From: CALLQB01 sp036479275
Lineage (GTDB): Bacteria > Actinomycetota > Acidimicrobiia > Acidimicrobiales > SHLQ01
DNA: 11,839 nucleotides
Reading direction: 5' to 3'
NCBI GenBank assembly: GCA_965524675.1
Contig: CBERPN010000128.1
Location: forward strand, 1 to 11,839
Part shown: piece after piece, positions 6,280 to 11,839 of the stretch
Layout: each line of letters starts with the position of its first letter
Position numbering within the stretch: the stretch's first letter is position 1
The notes under the pieces: generated by a model
Database searches by the model: none
Seen by the model: the letters and a program-made list of their open reading frames with translations, nothing else
What the model was told of the DNA's origin: nothing
Translations under genes and position numbers: made by a program

Positions 6280-7752
6280 TCATCCTAGGTCGCCCGTCTT
6301 AATAATTTGAATGAGCTCGTTGACCTGATCGAAGATTTGACGACGCTCGGCCATTAAAGTGCTGATCTTTTCGACAGCGTAGATAACGGTTGTGTGATCG
6401 CGCCCCCCGAACTCGCGAGCGATCGCCGGATAGCTCAGATCGGTCATCTCGCGCACTACATACATGGCGATCTGGCGAGCGTTTACCAAGGGTCTGCGAC
6501 GACTCCCTCCGATAATCTCTTCGATGCTCAGCTTGAACATGATCGAGGTTTGCTCGAGGATTAGTTCTGGGGTGACCTCGCGGGGTTGACTGTCGGAGAG
6601 GATATCGCTCAAGACCTGTTCGGCCATCTCAACGGTAAGTTCCTCGCCGGTGAGATTCGAATATGCGGTGACCCGAATGAGAGCTCCCTCTAGCTCGCGA
6701 ATGTTGTTCTTGATATTTGTCGCAATGAACAGCAAGACATCGTCTGAGGGGCTCCTGTGTTCGCCCCCGTGGCCTTTTTGGCGAAGGATCGCTAAGCGTG
6801 TTTCTAGATCGGGTGGTTGAATGTCGGTGATCAAACCCATTTTGAAGCGGCTGCGGAGCCGATCTTCGAGCGTTGGAATCGAATCGGGTGGACGATCCGA
6901 TGACACCACAATCTGTCGTTGCCCTTGATGCAACGTATTGAAGGTATGGAAGAACTCTTCCTGAAATCCCTCTTTACCCTCGATGAACTGGATGTCGTCT
7001 ACCAGCAGCAGATCTACCTCGCGATAGCGACGCTTGAACTCAGGCAATGTGTTGAGCCGGATCGCCTCTACGAAATCGTTCAAGAACTCCTCAGACGACA
7101 CGTAACGGACGCTGTAGTGCGGGTAGTGGTCGGCGACGAAGTTGGCGATAGAGCGGAGAAGGTGAGTTTTTCCTAGGCCAGCGGCTCCGTAGATGAACAG
7201 GGGGTTATATGCCAGCGCAGGTCGTTCGGCTACAGCTAGCGCGGCCGCGTGCGCGAACCGGTTTCCCTGCCCAATAACGAAATCGTCGAACGTGAATGGA
7301 TGCTGGCGTTGAGAGAGGCCGCTCAGCTCTGGTGTCGTAGCTGTCTCGGTGGCCCGGTCTCGCGTGAGGTGAACGACAGGCGTCGTGTCGGTGAGGTCGA
7401 TTTCAGCGATTTCGTCTGGGTCGTATTTAGACCCGGGTTGGATCGACGCTGATTCGTCGGGGGTTTCATCGGTTTGTGGGCGGGTGTGAACTTCAAACTG
7501 GAGTTTGATGTCGTCGCCACCATTTTCTACGAGGGCAGACTTTACAAAGCCGTGGAACTTACCTTCCAGGCGTTCTTTCACCACCGTGCTAGGTACAGCC
7601 AGGCGCAGTGTGTTGTCGCTGAGGTCGATTACGTCGACATCATTAAAAGTGGTCGCCCAAACGACGTCCGAAACTTGGCTTCGGAGTTGATTTGCGCAGT
7701 TAGACCAAAGATGTTGAGCGTCGAGTTCTTGGGGCATAGGAATGGTACTCAT
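6280..7752 (-). CDS. dnaA: Chromosomal replication initiator protein DnaA
   Basis: DnaA binds 9-bp boxes at oriC, melts the origin and recruits the replicative helicase; it also acts as a transcription factor. The 490-residue protein has all four domains. Domain I is about 10-90 (HLWSNCANQL). Domain II is a short acidic linker, about 91-145. Domain III is the AAA+ ATPase with Walker A GAAGLGKT (189-196), Walker B LLLVDD (248-253), the arginine finger in DRLRSRF (Arg302) and sensor 2 NIRELEGAL (Arg352). Domain IV carries the box-recognition signature FGGRDHTTVIYAVEKI (448-463). The ATG at 7752 has a GGAG ribosome binding site (7758-7761). It diverges from rpmH. A DnaA-box-like 9-mer overlaps that ribosome binding site, which suggests autoregulation. 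Confidence 0.98.
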   Translation of the reverse strand: MSTIPMPQELDAQHLWSNCANQLRSQVSDVVWATTFNDVDVIDLSDNTLRLAVPSTVVKERLEGKFHGFVKSALVENGGDDIKLQFEVHTRPQTDETPDESASIQPGSKYDPDEIAEIDLTDTTPVVHLTRDRATETATTPELSGLSQRQHPFTFDDFVIGQGNRFAHAAALAVAERPALAYNPLFIYGAAGLGKTHLLRSIANFVADHYPHYSVRYVSSEEFLNDFVEAIRLNTLPEFKRRYREVDLLLVDDIQFIEGKEGFQEEFFHTFNTLHQGQRQIVVSSDRPPDSIPTLEDRLRSRFKMGLITDIQPPDLETRLAILRQKGHGGEHRSPSDDVLLFIATNIKNNIRELEGALIRVTAYSNLTGEELTVEMAEQVLSDILSDSQPREVTPELILEQTSIMFKLSIEEIIGGSRRRPLVNARQIAMYVVREMTDLSYPAIAREFGGRDHTTVIYAVEKISTLMAERRQIFDQVNELIQIIKTGDLG

Positions 7753-7755
7753 CTG

Positions 7756-7764
7756 TTCTCCACA
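7756..7764 (+). promoter_or_regulatory. DnaA box-like TTCTCCACA overlapping the dnaA ribosome binding site
   Basis: One mismatch from TTATCCACA. The complementary strand supplies the GGAGA ribosome binding site of dnaA, 5 nt before its ATG. It faces the perfect box at 7779-7787. Confidence 0.5.
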
Positions 7765-7778
7765 CAGAAATTCACAGA

Positions 7779-7787
7779 TGTGGATAA
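7779..7787 (-). promoter_or_regulatory. Perfect DnaA box TTATCCACA
   Basis: The plus strand reads TGTGGATAA, the exact complement of the consensus box. It is 27 bp upstream of the dnaA ATG and is the only perfect match I find in either flanking gap. Confidence 0.8.
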
Positions 7788-7813
7788 CTCAAATTCGTTA
7801 CGGGAAGAATTGT

Positions 7814-7856
7814 GGCGCCGTGTTTTTGGTCTGTAAGAGCCGATTACACCGGCGCC
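7814..7856 (-). repeat. Strong GC-rich hairpin upstream of dnaA
   Basis: GGCGCCGTGT (7814-7823) pairs with ACACCGGCGCC (7846-7856), giving 10 bp with one bulged base and a 22-nt loop. The right arm also lies in a perfect palindrome CCGGCGCCGG (7849-7858). It sits 62-104 bp before the dnaA start, in the likely leader or promoter zone. Confidence 0.5.
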
Positions 7857-8022
7857 GGCGATAGCAGGCATGGAACCTTGGGAGGTGGATGGTGGGGCTT
7901 CGGGACCGTAGCACCACCTCGGGAGCGCTGCACACGGGGCGCTGTATTCGTAGTGTTTGCGCAGGTTGGAGCTACTTTCGGCTATGGGCGATAAAGCTTG
8001 ATAGCGCGCGAAAAATTGTTGC

Positions 8023-8031
8023 TTCTCCACA
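8023..8031 (+). promoter_or_regulatory. DnaA box-like TTCTCCACA
   Basis: It is identical to the 9-mer over the dnaA ribosome binding site and one mismatch from consensus. It is preceded by an A+T-rich run (8010-8020). Its repetition in the same gap supports a real binding site. Confidence 0.45.
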
Positions 8032-8047
8032 AGTGTTGTCGCCCCAG

Positions 8048-8076
8048 TTGCCTCCGAGCCATTCGCCTCGTAGCGT
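8048..8076 (+). promoter_or_regulatory. Candidate promoter of the rpmH-rnpA operon
   Basis: TTGCCT (8048-8053), a 17-bp spacer, then TAGCGT (8071-8076) fits the actinobacterial housekeeping pattern TTGnnn-N17-TAnnnT. The start of transcription would be near 8083, giving a leader of about 120 nt. Identified by eye. Confidence 0.4.
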
Positions 8077-8205
8077 GGCAAGGTCCGGTATGGGTTCGGT
8101 CTATGCCAAAATACCCCTGTCGACATGACGCCCTACGCGACCTCGCTCGCTTACCTGATGTAGCCGTCTCCATCATTCTCCGAAGAACTCTGAGGAATTT
8201 CCGAA

Positions 8206-8340
8206 ATGAAGCGCACTTACCAACCGAACGTCCGAAGACGCTCAAAGAAGCACGGTTTTCGCAGCCGGATGTCTACACGCGGAGGTAGAGCAGTGATTCG
8301 AACCCGCCGCCGCCGGGGCCGTCAACGCCTGTCGGCTTGA
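8206..8340 (+). CDS. rpmH: 50S ribosomal protein L34
   Basis: L34 is a small basic protein of the large ribosomal subunit. The 44-residue product begins MKRTYQPNVRRRSKKHGFRSRM and has the family core STRGGRAVIRTRRRRGRQRLSA, matching L34 over its full normal length. The ATG is preceded by GAGGA (8192-8196), 9 nt upstream. It is the first gene rightward of the origin, the usual place for rpmH, and its TGA overlaps the TTG start of rnpA by four bases (TTGA, 8337-8340), so the two are translationally coupled. Confidence 0.97.
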   Translation: MKRTYQPNVRRRSKKHGFRSRMSTRGGRAVIRTRRRRGRQRLSA

Positions 8341-8666
8341 TTTCGTCAATAACCGACCGCCACACCTTCACGGCACTTCGCACCAATGCGAGACTTTTTC
8401 GATCCGGCCCTGTATCGGCACGTTTTCTCGACGACCGAGCGCAGCCACCGCGACTCGCATTTGCTATTGGTCGCCATTACGGCAACGCAGTTGCCCGCAA
8501 TCGCGCCCGTCGGCGGGTCGCGGCATTGTTCCGAGAAGCTGTTATGAACAACCCAGATATGTCCGGAACCTTTCTGGTTTCTGTACGAAGAGAATTGAAA
8601 AGCTGTAGCTTTGGAGAGCTCCAAACCGCGGTATCAGATCTCATTTCCGATTGCCTGAATCCTTAG
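8337..8666 (+). CDS. rnpA: Ribonuclease P protein component
   Basis: RnpA is the protein cofactor of RNase P; it helps the catalytic RNA bind precursor tRNA and trim the 5' leader. The 109-residue product has a normal length. The amino end MISSITDRHTFTALR fits the family, with aromatic Phe11 near the leader-binding cleft. The signature GNAVARNRARRRVAALFRE (49-67) contains the conserved RNR basic helix. TTG is chosen as the start because it fits the family amino end and forms a TTGA overlap with rpmH; no separate ribosome binding site is seen, so initiation probably depends on ribosomes finishing rpmH. The next gene, yidD, starts within 2 nt of its stop (or overlaps, if an upstream TTG is used). 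Confidence 0.95.
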   Translation: MISSITDRHTFTALRTNARLFRSGPVSARFLDDRAQPPRLAFAIGRHYGNAVARNRARRRVAALFREAVMNNPDMSGTFLVSVRRELKSCSFGELQTAVSDLISDCLNP

Positions 8667-8668
8667 TC

Positions 8669-8953
8669 ATGTCACCTGCCGCTCGATTCGCTCGCTGGTT
8701 GATCAGCCTCTACCAAACGGCATTCTCCGCACGTCCTTCGCCGTGTAGATTCGTACCGTCGTGTTCGTCCTACGCGGCCGAGGCAGTCGAAGTTCACGGT
8801 GTGGTAAAGGGCTCTGCCATGGGTGCTTGGCGGATCTGTCGTTGCAACCCGTGGGGTGGCCACGGACTCGACCCGGTTGCTCCGGCGAGTGCTAAGCAAT
8901 GCCCCCCAATCGCCTCCACTAAAGCAATAAGGAACGACGCATGTTCGACCTGA
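8669..8953 (+). CDS. yidD: Membrane protein insertion efficiency factor YidD
   Basis: YidD is a small membrane-associated protein that helps insertion of YidC-dependent proteins. The 94-residue product has the family pattern: LISLYQTAFS (11-20), then CRFVPSCSSYAAEAVEVHG (26-44), then RICRCNPWGGHGLDPV (55-70), with the conserved cysteines and the Asp-Pro pair. I use the ATG at 8669; the same frame can start at a TTG at 8651, which would add six residues and overlap rnpA by 16 bp. Its stop lies inside yidC, overlapping it by 13 bp. The stretch after the DPV motif (about 24 residues) is an unconserved tail. Family assignment is strong. Confidence 0.92.
   Translation: MSPAARFARWLISLYQTAFSARPSPCRFVPSCSSYAAEAVEVHGVVKGSAMGAWRICRCNPWGGHGLDPVAPASAKQCPPIASTKAIRNDACST
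8929..8933 (+). promoter_or_regulatory. Ribosome binding site of yidC inside yidD
   Basis: AAGGA lies 7 nt before the yidC ATG at 8941 and within the end of yidD. Its good strength and spacing support the chosen start. Confidence 0.7.
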
Positions 8954-10143
8954 TCAGCACGATCCTCGCGTGGCTGTATTCGGTATGGCCTTCATACGGT
9001 GGCGCCATCATGTTGCTGACCGTTGCTGTGATGTTGATCACTACACCGCTGACGATTACTGGCACTAAGTCGATGATCAAGATGCAACGTTTGCAGCCCG
9101 AACTAAAGCGCATTCAGAACCAGTACAAAGACGACAAAGAAGAGATGAACACCCAGGTCATGGCCTTTTACCAGGCCAATGGGATTAATCCGGTCGGCGG
9201 CTGTCTTCCAATGTTTGTTCAGATGCCTGTCTTCATCGTGTTGTATCAGGTCATCCGTGGTCTTACCCGACGAGTCAGCGATCTAGGCATCAGCAGCGGA
9301 TACGGTGCTGGGGTTTCCGGGAGCGACGGCTCGCTGTCGCTTGTGCCCGAGCTCGACATCTCAGATCGGTTCAATCCACAGTACCTAGACTCCGGAACCG
9401 AGCTCTACAGAGATCTCACTTCATCGAACGAGATGCCTTTCTTGGGCGTGTTCGATTTGGCCACCACAGCCCGCGAAGCACTGTCCTTGGGTATCGTAGA
9501 TTTCCTGCCGTACCTTGTGCTGATCATTGTGGTTGGCGTTATGGGATTTGTTCAGCAACGACAGATCCAAGGCCGACAAAAACCGGGAGCGGTGAATCCC
9601 CAGCAGCAGGCCATCATGCGGTTCATGCCGTTCTTCCTACCGGTGATTTCATTCAGTCTTCAGGCAGCACTTGTCGTCTACTTCTTCATCTCTAACCTGT
9701 ACAGAATCTTACAGCAAGGATACATAACGCGGGCCTTGTACGGCGGTAGCGACGAAGCTATCGATGTGGTTTACCCCGAGGGGCTTGAACCTGGCGCTAA
9801 GAAGCCCAAGAAAGCCAAATCCGACCGCGCCGCCAAGACTGGTTCGAACAAAGGCTCAAACACAGCCAAAACCAAGGAAGCGGACAAGCGCCTTCGTGGC
9901 GCTGACAAGGCTGGGGCGGCTAAGTCCGGTAGAGCCGGGAGAATAGGTGGCGGAGTCGAGCCAAAGTCCGATTCCAAGAAGAAGCCGAAATTGAACAAGG
10001 CGAAGCTACGGAAGGCAAAGCCCGAGAAGAACTCGAGCAACGGCTCGAATAGCGAAGGTCCAAAGTCGGGTGATGTAAGCGGTCGCACTACGCCAAAGGG
10101 CACGATCGGCCCACACCCGCGCAAGAAGAAAAGGAAGAGGTAG
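8941..10143 (+). CDS. yidC: Membrane protein insertase YidC/Oxa1 family
   Basis: YidC inserts and folds inner-membrane proteins, alone or with Sec. The 400-residue protein is of the Gram-positive type without a large periplasmic domain. The conserved core begins at residues 19-45 (hydrophobic segment ending PLTITGTKSM), followed by the cytoplasmic coiled hairpin MQRLQPELKRIQNQYKDDKEEMN (48-70), then INPVGGCLPMFVQMPVFIVLY (82-102). An external loop runs about 108-186, with further membrane segments at about 187-206 and 228-254. The tail from about 285 to 400 is lysine- and arginine-rich and disordered, ending RKKKRKR; such tails contact ribosomes in some YidC proteins. The position usually held by the groove arginine in the first core segment is Met31. 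It overlaps yidD by 13 bp. Confidence 0.96.
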   Translation: MFDLISTILAWLYSVWPSYGGAIMLLTVAVMLITTPLTITGTKSMIKMQRLQPELKRIQNQYKDDKEEMNTQVMAFYQANGINPVGGCLPMFVQMPVFIVLYQVIRGLTRRVSDLGISSGYGAGVSGSDGSLSLVPELDISDRFNPQYLDSGTELYRDLTSSNEMPFLGVFDLATTAREALSLGIVDFLPYLVLIIVVGVMGFVQQRQIQGRQKPGAVNPQQQAIMRFMPFFLPVISFSLQAALVVYFFISNLYRILQQGYITRALYGGSDEAIDVVYPEGLEPGAKKPKKAKSDRAAKTGSNKGSNTAKTKEADKRLRGADKAGAAKSGRAGRIGGGVEPKSDSKKKPKLNKAKLRKAKPEKNSSNGSNSEGPKSGDVSGRTTPKGTIGPHPRKKKRKR

Positions 10144-10151
10144 TAAAGGTT

Positions 10152-11093
10152 ATGGAATGGGTGGAAACCACTGCGAAATCTATTGAGGCTGCGAAAGAAG
10201 CAGCACTCGATCGGTTGGGCGTAGACGCACAAGAAGCAGAGTTCGAAGTAATTGACGATGTCAAGACCGGCCTATTCGGTCGCGTCAAGAGTGAGGCGAG
10301 GGTTAGGGCACGGGTTCTGCCTGTGGCCCCGCGCCCCAAGCAGGAACGCCGGGAGCGATCGAATCGCAAGCGCGGAAAGGGCCGCGGCAACGGAGGAAAT
10401 CGTTCGCAGTCCTCAGACTCGAAAGGCGCAAACCAGGGTGGCGGTCGCTCAGGTCAGCCGCGTTCGGGCGGTGGTCAGCGTGCAGAGGCAGCGGCGACCG
10501 CGGGGGCAGCTACTGTTGCGAGTGAAGGCGGAGCCAAAGAAAAGCAAGAGAACCGACCAGATAATTCCGATAGGAATAGGCAGAATCGCAACAGGGGGAA
10601 CAGAAACGTGCAGAACCAAAGTGATATGAGTATCGGCGACCAGGCTGATGTGGCCAAGGGCTTCCTAGAGGGTTTGGTGCAGGCAATGGGGCTAGAGGGC
10701 TCTGTTGCCGTCGAGAATCTAACCGACGAGGAGGCAACAGCGCAGGTTTCTGGAGCCGAGTTGGGACTACTGGTTGGTCCGGGAGGCAGAACTCTCGATG
10801 CGCTCCACGAGCTGTCTCGCACAGTAATTCAGCGTCATGCTGGAGGATCTCCTTCGGGCCGAATTCGTATTGACGTGGGTGGCTACCGTGCGCGCCGGAA
10901 GGCGGCGCTCGAGAAGTTCGTTGCCGACATCGCAGCCAAGGTAAACGAGTCTGGTAACGCTCAATCACTTGAGCCAATGGGAAGCGCTGACCGCAAGATT
11001 GCCCATGATGCAGTCACCGATATCGCTGGCGTATCAACGATATCTGAGGGCGAGGATCCGAATCGGCGGGTCGTAATCGTTCCAAACGACTAA
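10152..11093 (+). CDS. jag: Jag/KhpB family RNA-binding protein
   Basis: Jag (KhpB) is a cytoplasmic RNA-binding protein, linked in other bacteria to KhpA and to control of cell division and envelope genes. The 313-residue protein has three parts. A Jag_N domain at 1-52 (MEWVETTAKSIEAAKEAALD, with the conserved KTGLFGR at 38-44) is followed by a long disordered linker at about 58-165 rich in Arg, Gly, Asn and Gln. Then come a KH domain (about 166-240, with the GPGG loop at 209-212) and an R3H domain whose motif DRKIAH has Arg281 and His285, followed by STISEGEDPNRRVVI. The ATG fits the family start, although AAAGG is only 2 nt upstream, closer than ideal. It follows yidC by 8 nt, as in many bacteria. 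Confidence 0.94.
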   Translation: MEWVETTAKSIEAAKEAALDRLGVDAQEAEFEVIDDVKTGLFGRVKSEARVRARVLPVAPRPKQERRERSNRKRGKGRGNGGNRSQSSDSKGANQGGGRSGQPRSGGGQRAEAAATAGAATVASEGGAKEKQENRPDNSDRNRQNRNRGNRNVQNQSDMSIGDQADVAKGFLEGLVQAMGLEGSVAVENLTDEEATAQVSGAELGLLVGPGGRTLDALHELSRTVIQRHAGGSPSGRIRIDVGGYRARRKAALEKFVADIAAKVNESGNAQSLEPMGSADRKIAHDAVTDIAGVSTISEGEDPNRRVVIVPND

Positions 11094-11132
11094 GACTTTG
11101 AACAAAGTTGCTTCGAACACTACTAAGGGTCG

Positions 11133-11753
11133 ATGAGTAGGGGCTGGCTTAGCAGAGCGCAGGACGTCGGGCTGATAGGCCCGGCGTCCTTGCGCTTTCA
11201 CAACGATCACGCCCTGGGATTTTCGAGCAGCGATGTAGTTCGAGAGTTCTTCAATAGCGCTGGCTCGCGTGCTCTCGATATCGGGGCCGGTGGCGGGCTG
11301 CCTGGCCTTATCCTCGCCGCCAAGTTCGATTTGGTGAAGTGGACATTTATCGATTCGAGAAAGCGGAGCGTCGACCACCTGCGAGAAGCGGTGGCCGAGG
11401 AAGGGCTAGAGGACCGGGTCGAAGTAGTTTCAGGTAGAGCCGAGGAGTTGGCGCGCCTGGAGAACCTGCGTGAAGGGTTCGGCCTGGTGACAGCGAGAGG
11501 GTTCGGCCCGCCGTCGGTTACGGCAGAAATTGGTGCAGGGTTTGTTGCGGTCGGCGGATATCTAGTGGTCAGTGAGCCGCCAGATGGCGGCGAGGACCGC
11601 TGGGATGCCAAATCGCTAACCATGTTGAGCCTTGAGATGGTAGAGGCCTGGAGCACAGGAGAAGGGCACTACCGCCGCTTCGTCAAAGTCGCCGCACTGG
11701 ACGACCGCTACCCAAGAAGAACCGGCACACCAAAGAAGCGGCCCCTCTTCTAG
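11133..11753 (+). CDS. rsmG: 16S rRNA (guanine-N7)-methyltransferase RsmG
   Basis: RsmG (GidB) uses S-adenosylmethionine to methylate N7 of a guanine in the 530 loop of 16S rRNA (G527 in E. coli); its loss gives low-level streptomycin resistance in several bacteria. The 206-residue product has the SAM-binding motif LDIGAGGGLPGL (48-59), FIDSRKRSVDHL (72-83), the segment VTARGFGPP (119-127), and the typical end YPRRTGTPKKRPLF (193-206). The ATG at 11133 has AAGGG three nt upstream, a tight spacing; the amino end SRAQDVGLIGPASLRFHNDHALGF fits the family. It follows jag by 39 bp and probably belongs to the same operon. The usual next genes, parA and parB, would lie beyond the window. Confidence 0.95.
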   Translation: MSRGWLSRAQDVGLIGPASLRFHNDHALGFSSSDVVREFFNSAGSRALDIGAGGGLPGLILAAKFDLVKWTFIDSRKRSVDHLREAVAEEGLEDRVEVVSGRAEELARLENLREGFGLVTARGFGPPSVTAEIGAGFVAVGGYLVVSEPPDGGEDRWDAKSLTMLSLEMVEAWSTGEGHYRRFVKVAALDDRYPRRTGTPKKRPLF

Positions 11754-11839
11754 CGTTCCCCGGTCACGCAGGCTCTATTGCTTGTCTTCGCCTTCGGCTA
11801 CGGCGCTTCGCTACGTCTCTTGGCCTGTGGACTCGCCCT
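11754..11839. other. Downstream of rsmG, no gene seen
   Basis: The last 86 bp carry no convincing open frame, no clear hairpin terminator and no parS-like palindrome. They contain a small imperfect repeat, CTTCGGCTACG (11792-11802) and CTTCGCTACG (11806-11815). Confidence 0.5.

Larger units (their letters stand above)
7753..8205. other. dnaA-rpmH divergent intergenic region with origin-like signals
   Basis: In this 453-bp gap no open frame resembles a known protein. It has a pair of facing DnaA boxes (7756-7764 and 7779-7787), an A+T-leaning stretch (about 7764-7812), a strong hairpin (7814-7856), a third box-like site (8023-8031), and a candidate plus-strand promoter for rpmH (8048-8076). 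It is where gene orientation switches from minus to plus, so it is either the second half of a split origin or the dnaA control region, or both. Confidence 0.6.

Noticed and set aside
5951..6283. A 110-codon minus-strand open frame after dnaA, overlapping its stop
   Set aside because: It spans the DnaA-box cluster and the hairpins, resembles no known protein, and is best explained as chance in a gap of moderate G+C.
7749..8126. A 125-codon minus-strand open frame ending in an ATGA overlap with dnaA
   Set aside because: The overlap looks operon-like, but the product has no domain character, is rich in residues typical of random reading, and would run through the DnaA boxes, the hairpin and the candidate rpmH promoter region. 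No ribosome binding site supports it.
7982..8288. Overlapping open frames on both strands around the rpmH start
   Set aside because: They conflict with the well-supported rpmH gene and its leader and show no family resemblance.
9771..10232. A 153-codon minus-strand open frame rich in Phe and Leu opposite the YidC tail
   Set aside because: It is the complement of lysine codons (AAG/AAA giving CTT/TTT), so its apparent hydrophobicity is an artefact of the basic tail.
1..11839. Search for a mobile element, CRISPR array, toxin-antitoxin pair or defence cassette
   Set aside because: Every substantial coding stretch is a core gene in its usual order, with no transposase, no spaced repeats, and no inserted accessory gene.

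Overview
The window is a chromosomal replication-origin neighbourhood with the classic bacterial order (gyrA)-gyrB-dciA-recF-dnaN-dnaA // rpmH-rnpA-yidD-yidC-jag-rsmG. Everything left of about 7.75 kb is on the minus strand and everything right of about 8.2 kb is on the plus strand, so transcription diverges from the origin. The organism is most likely an actinobacterium, probably of class Acidimicrobiia. The reasons are the gene order, a GyrB whose amino terminus resembles streptomycete GyrB, a Jag beginning MEWVETT, a YidC without the large periplasmic domain of Gram-negative YidC, and moderate G+C. The class assignment is inference from protein style, not from a search.

Left arm (minus strand, 1-5923): gyrA is cut by the window edge and overlaps gyrB by an ATGA. 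A roughly 210-bp gap upstream of gyrB holds its probable promoter and leader. Then come dciA (DUF721), which overlaps recF by ATGA, recF, and dnaN. These encode the sliding clamp, a gap-repair factor, a helicase-associated factor and DNA gyrase, all serving the replication fork.

Origin (5924-8205): dnaA (6280-7752) is flanked by two gene-free stretches of 356 and 453 bp, both with DnaA-box-like 9-mers. The dnaN-side gap has a TAG-rich tract beside a T-rich stretch, a dyad hairpin and several degenerate boxes. The rpmH-side gap has the only perfect TTATCCACA, facing a TTCTCCACA that overlaps the dnaA ribosome binding site, plus a strong hairpin and a further TTCTCCACA. I see no partition-type parS palindrome.

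Right arm (plus strand, 8206-11753): rpmH (44 codons), rnpA, yidD, yidC, jag/khpB and rsmG form a tight, partly overlapping operon for ribosome and tRNA maturation and membrane protein insertion. The last 86 bp carry no recognisable gene.

I found no mobile element, CRISPR array, defence island or new multi-gene system; this is a conserved core region. The best second-look items are residue-level (GyrB Asn in EGNSAGG, YidC Met at the groove-arginine position) and regulatory (DnaA box over the dnaA ribosome binding site, two-sided origin, DnaA-trio-like tract).
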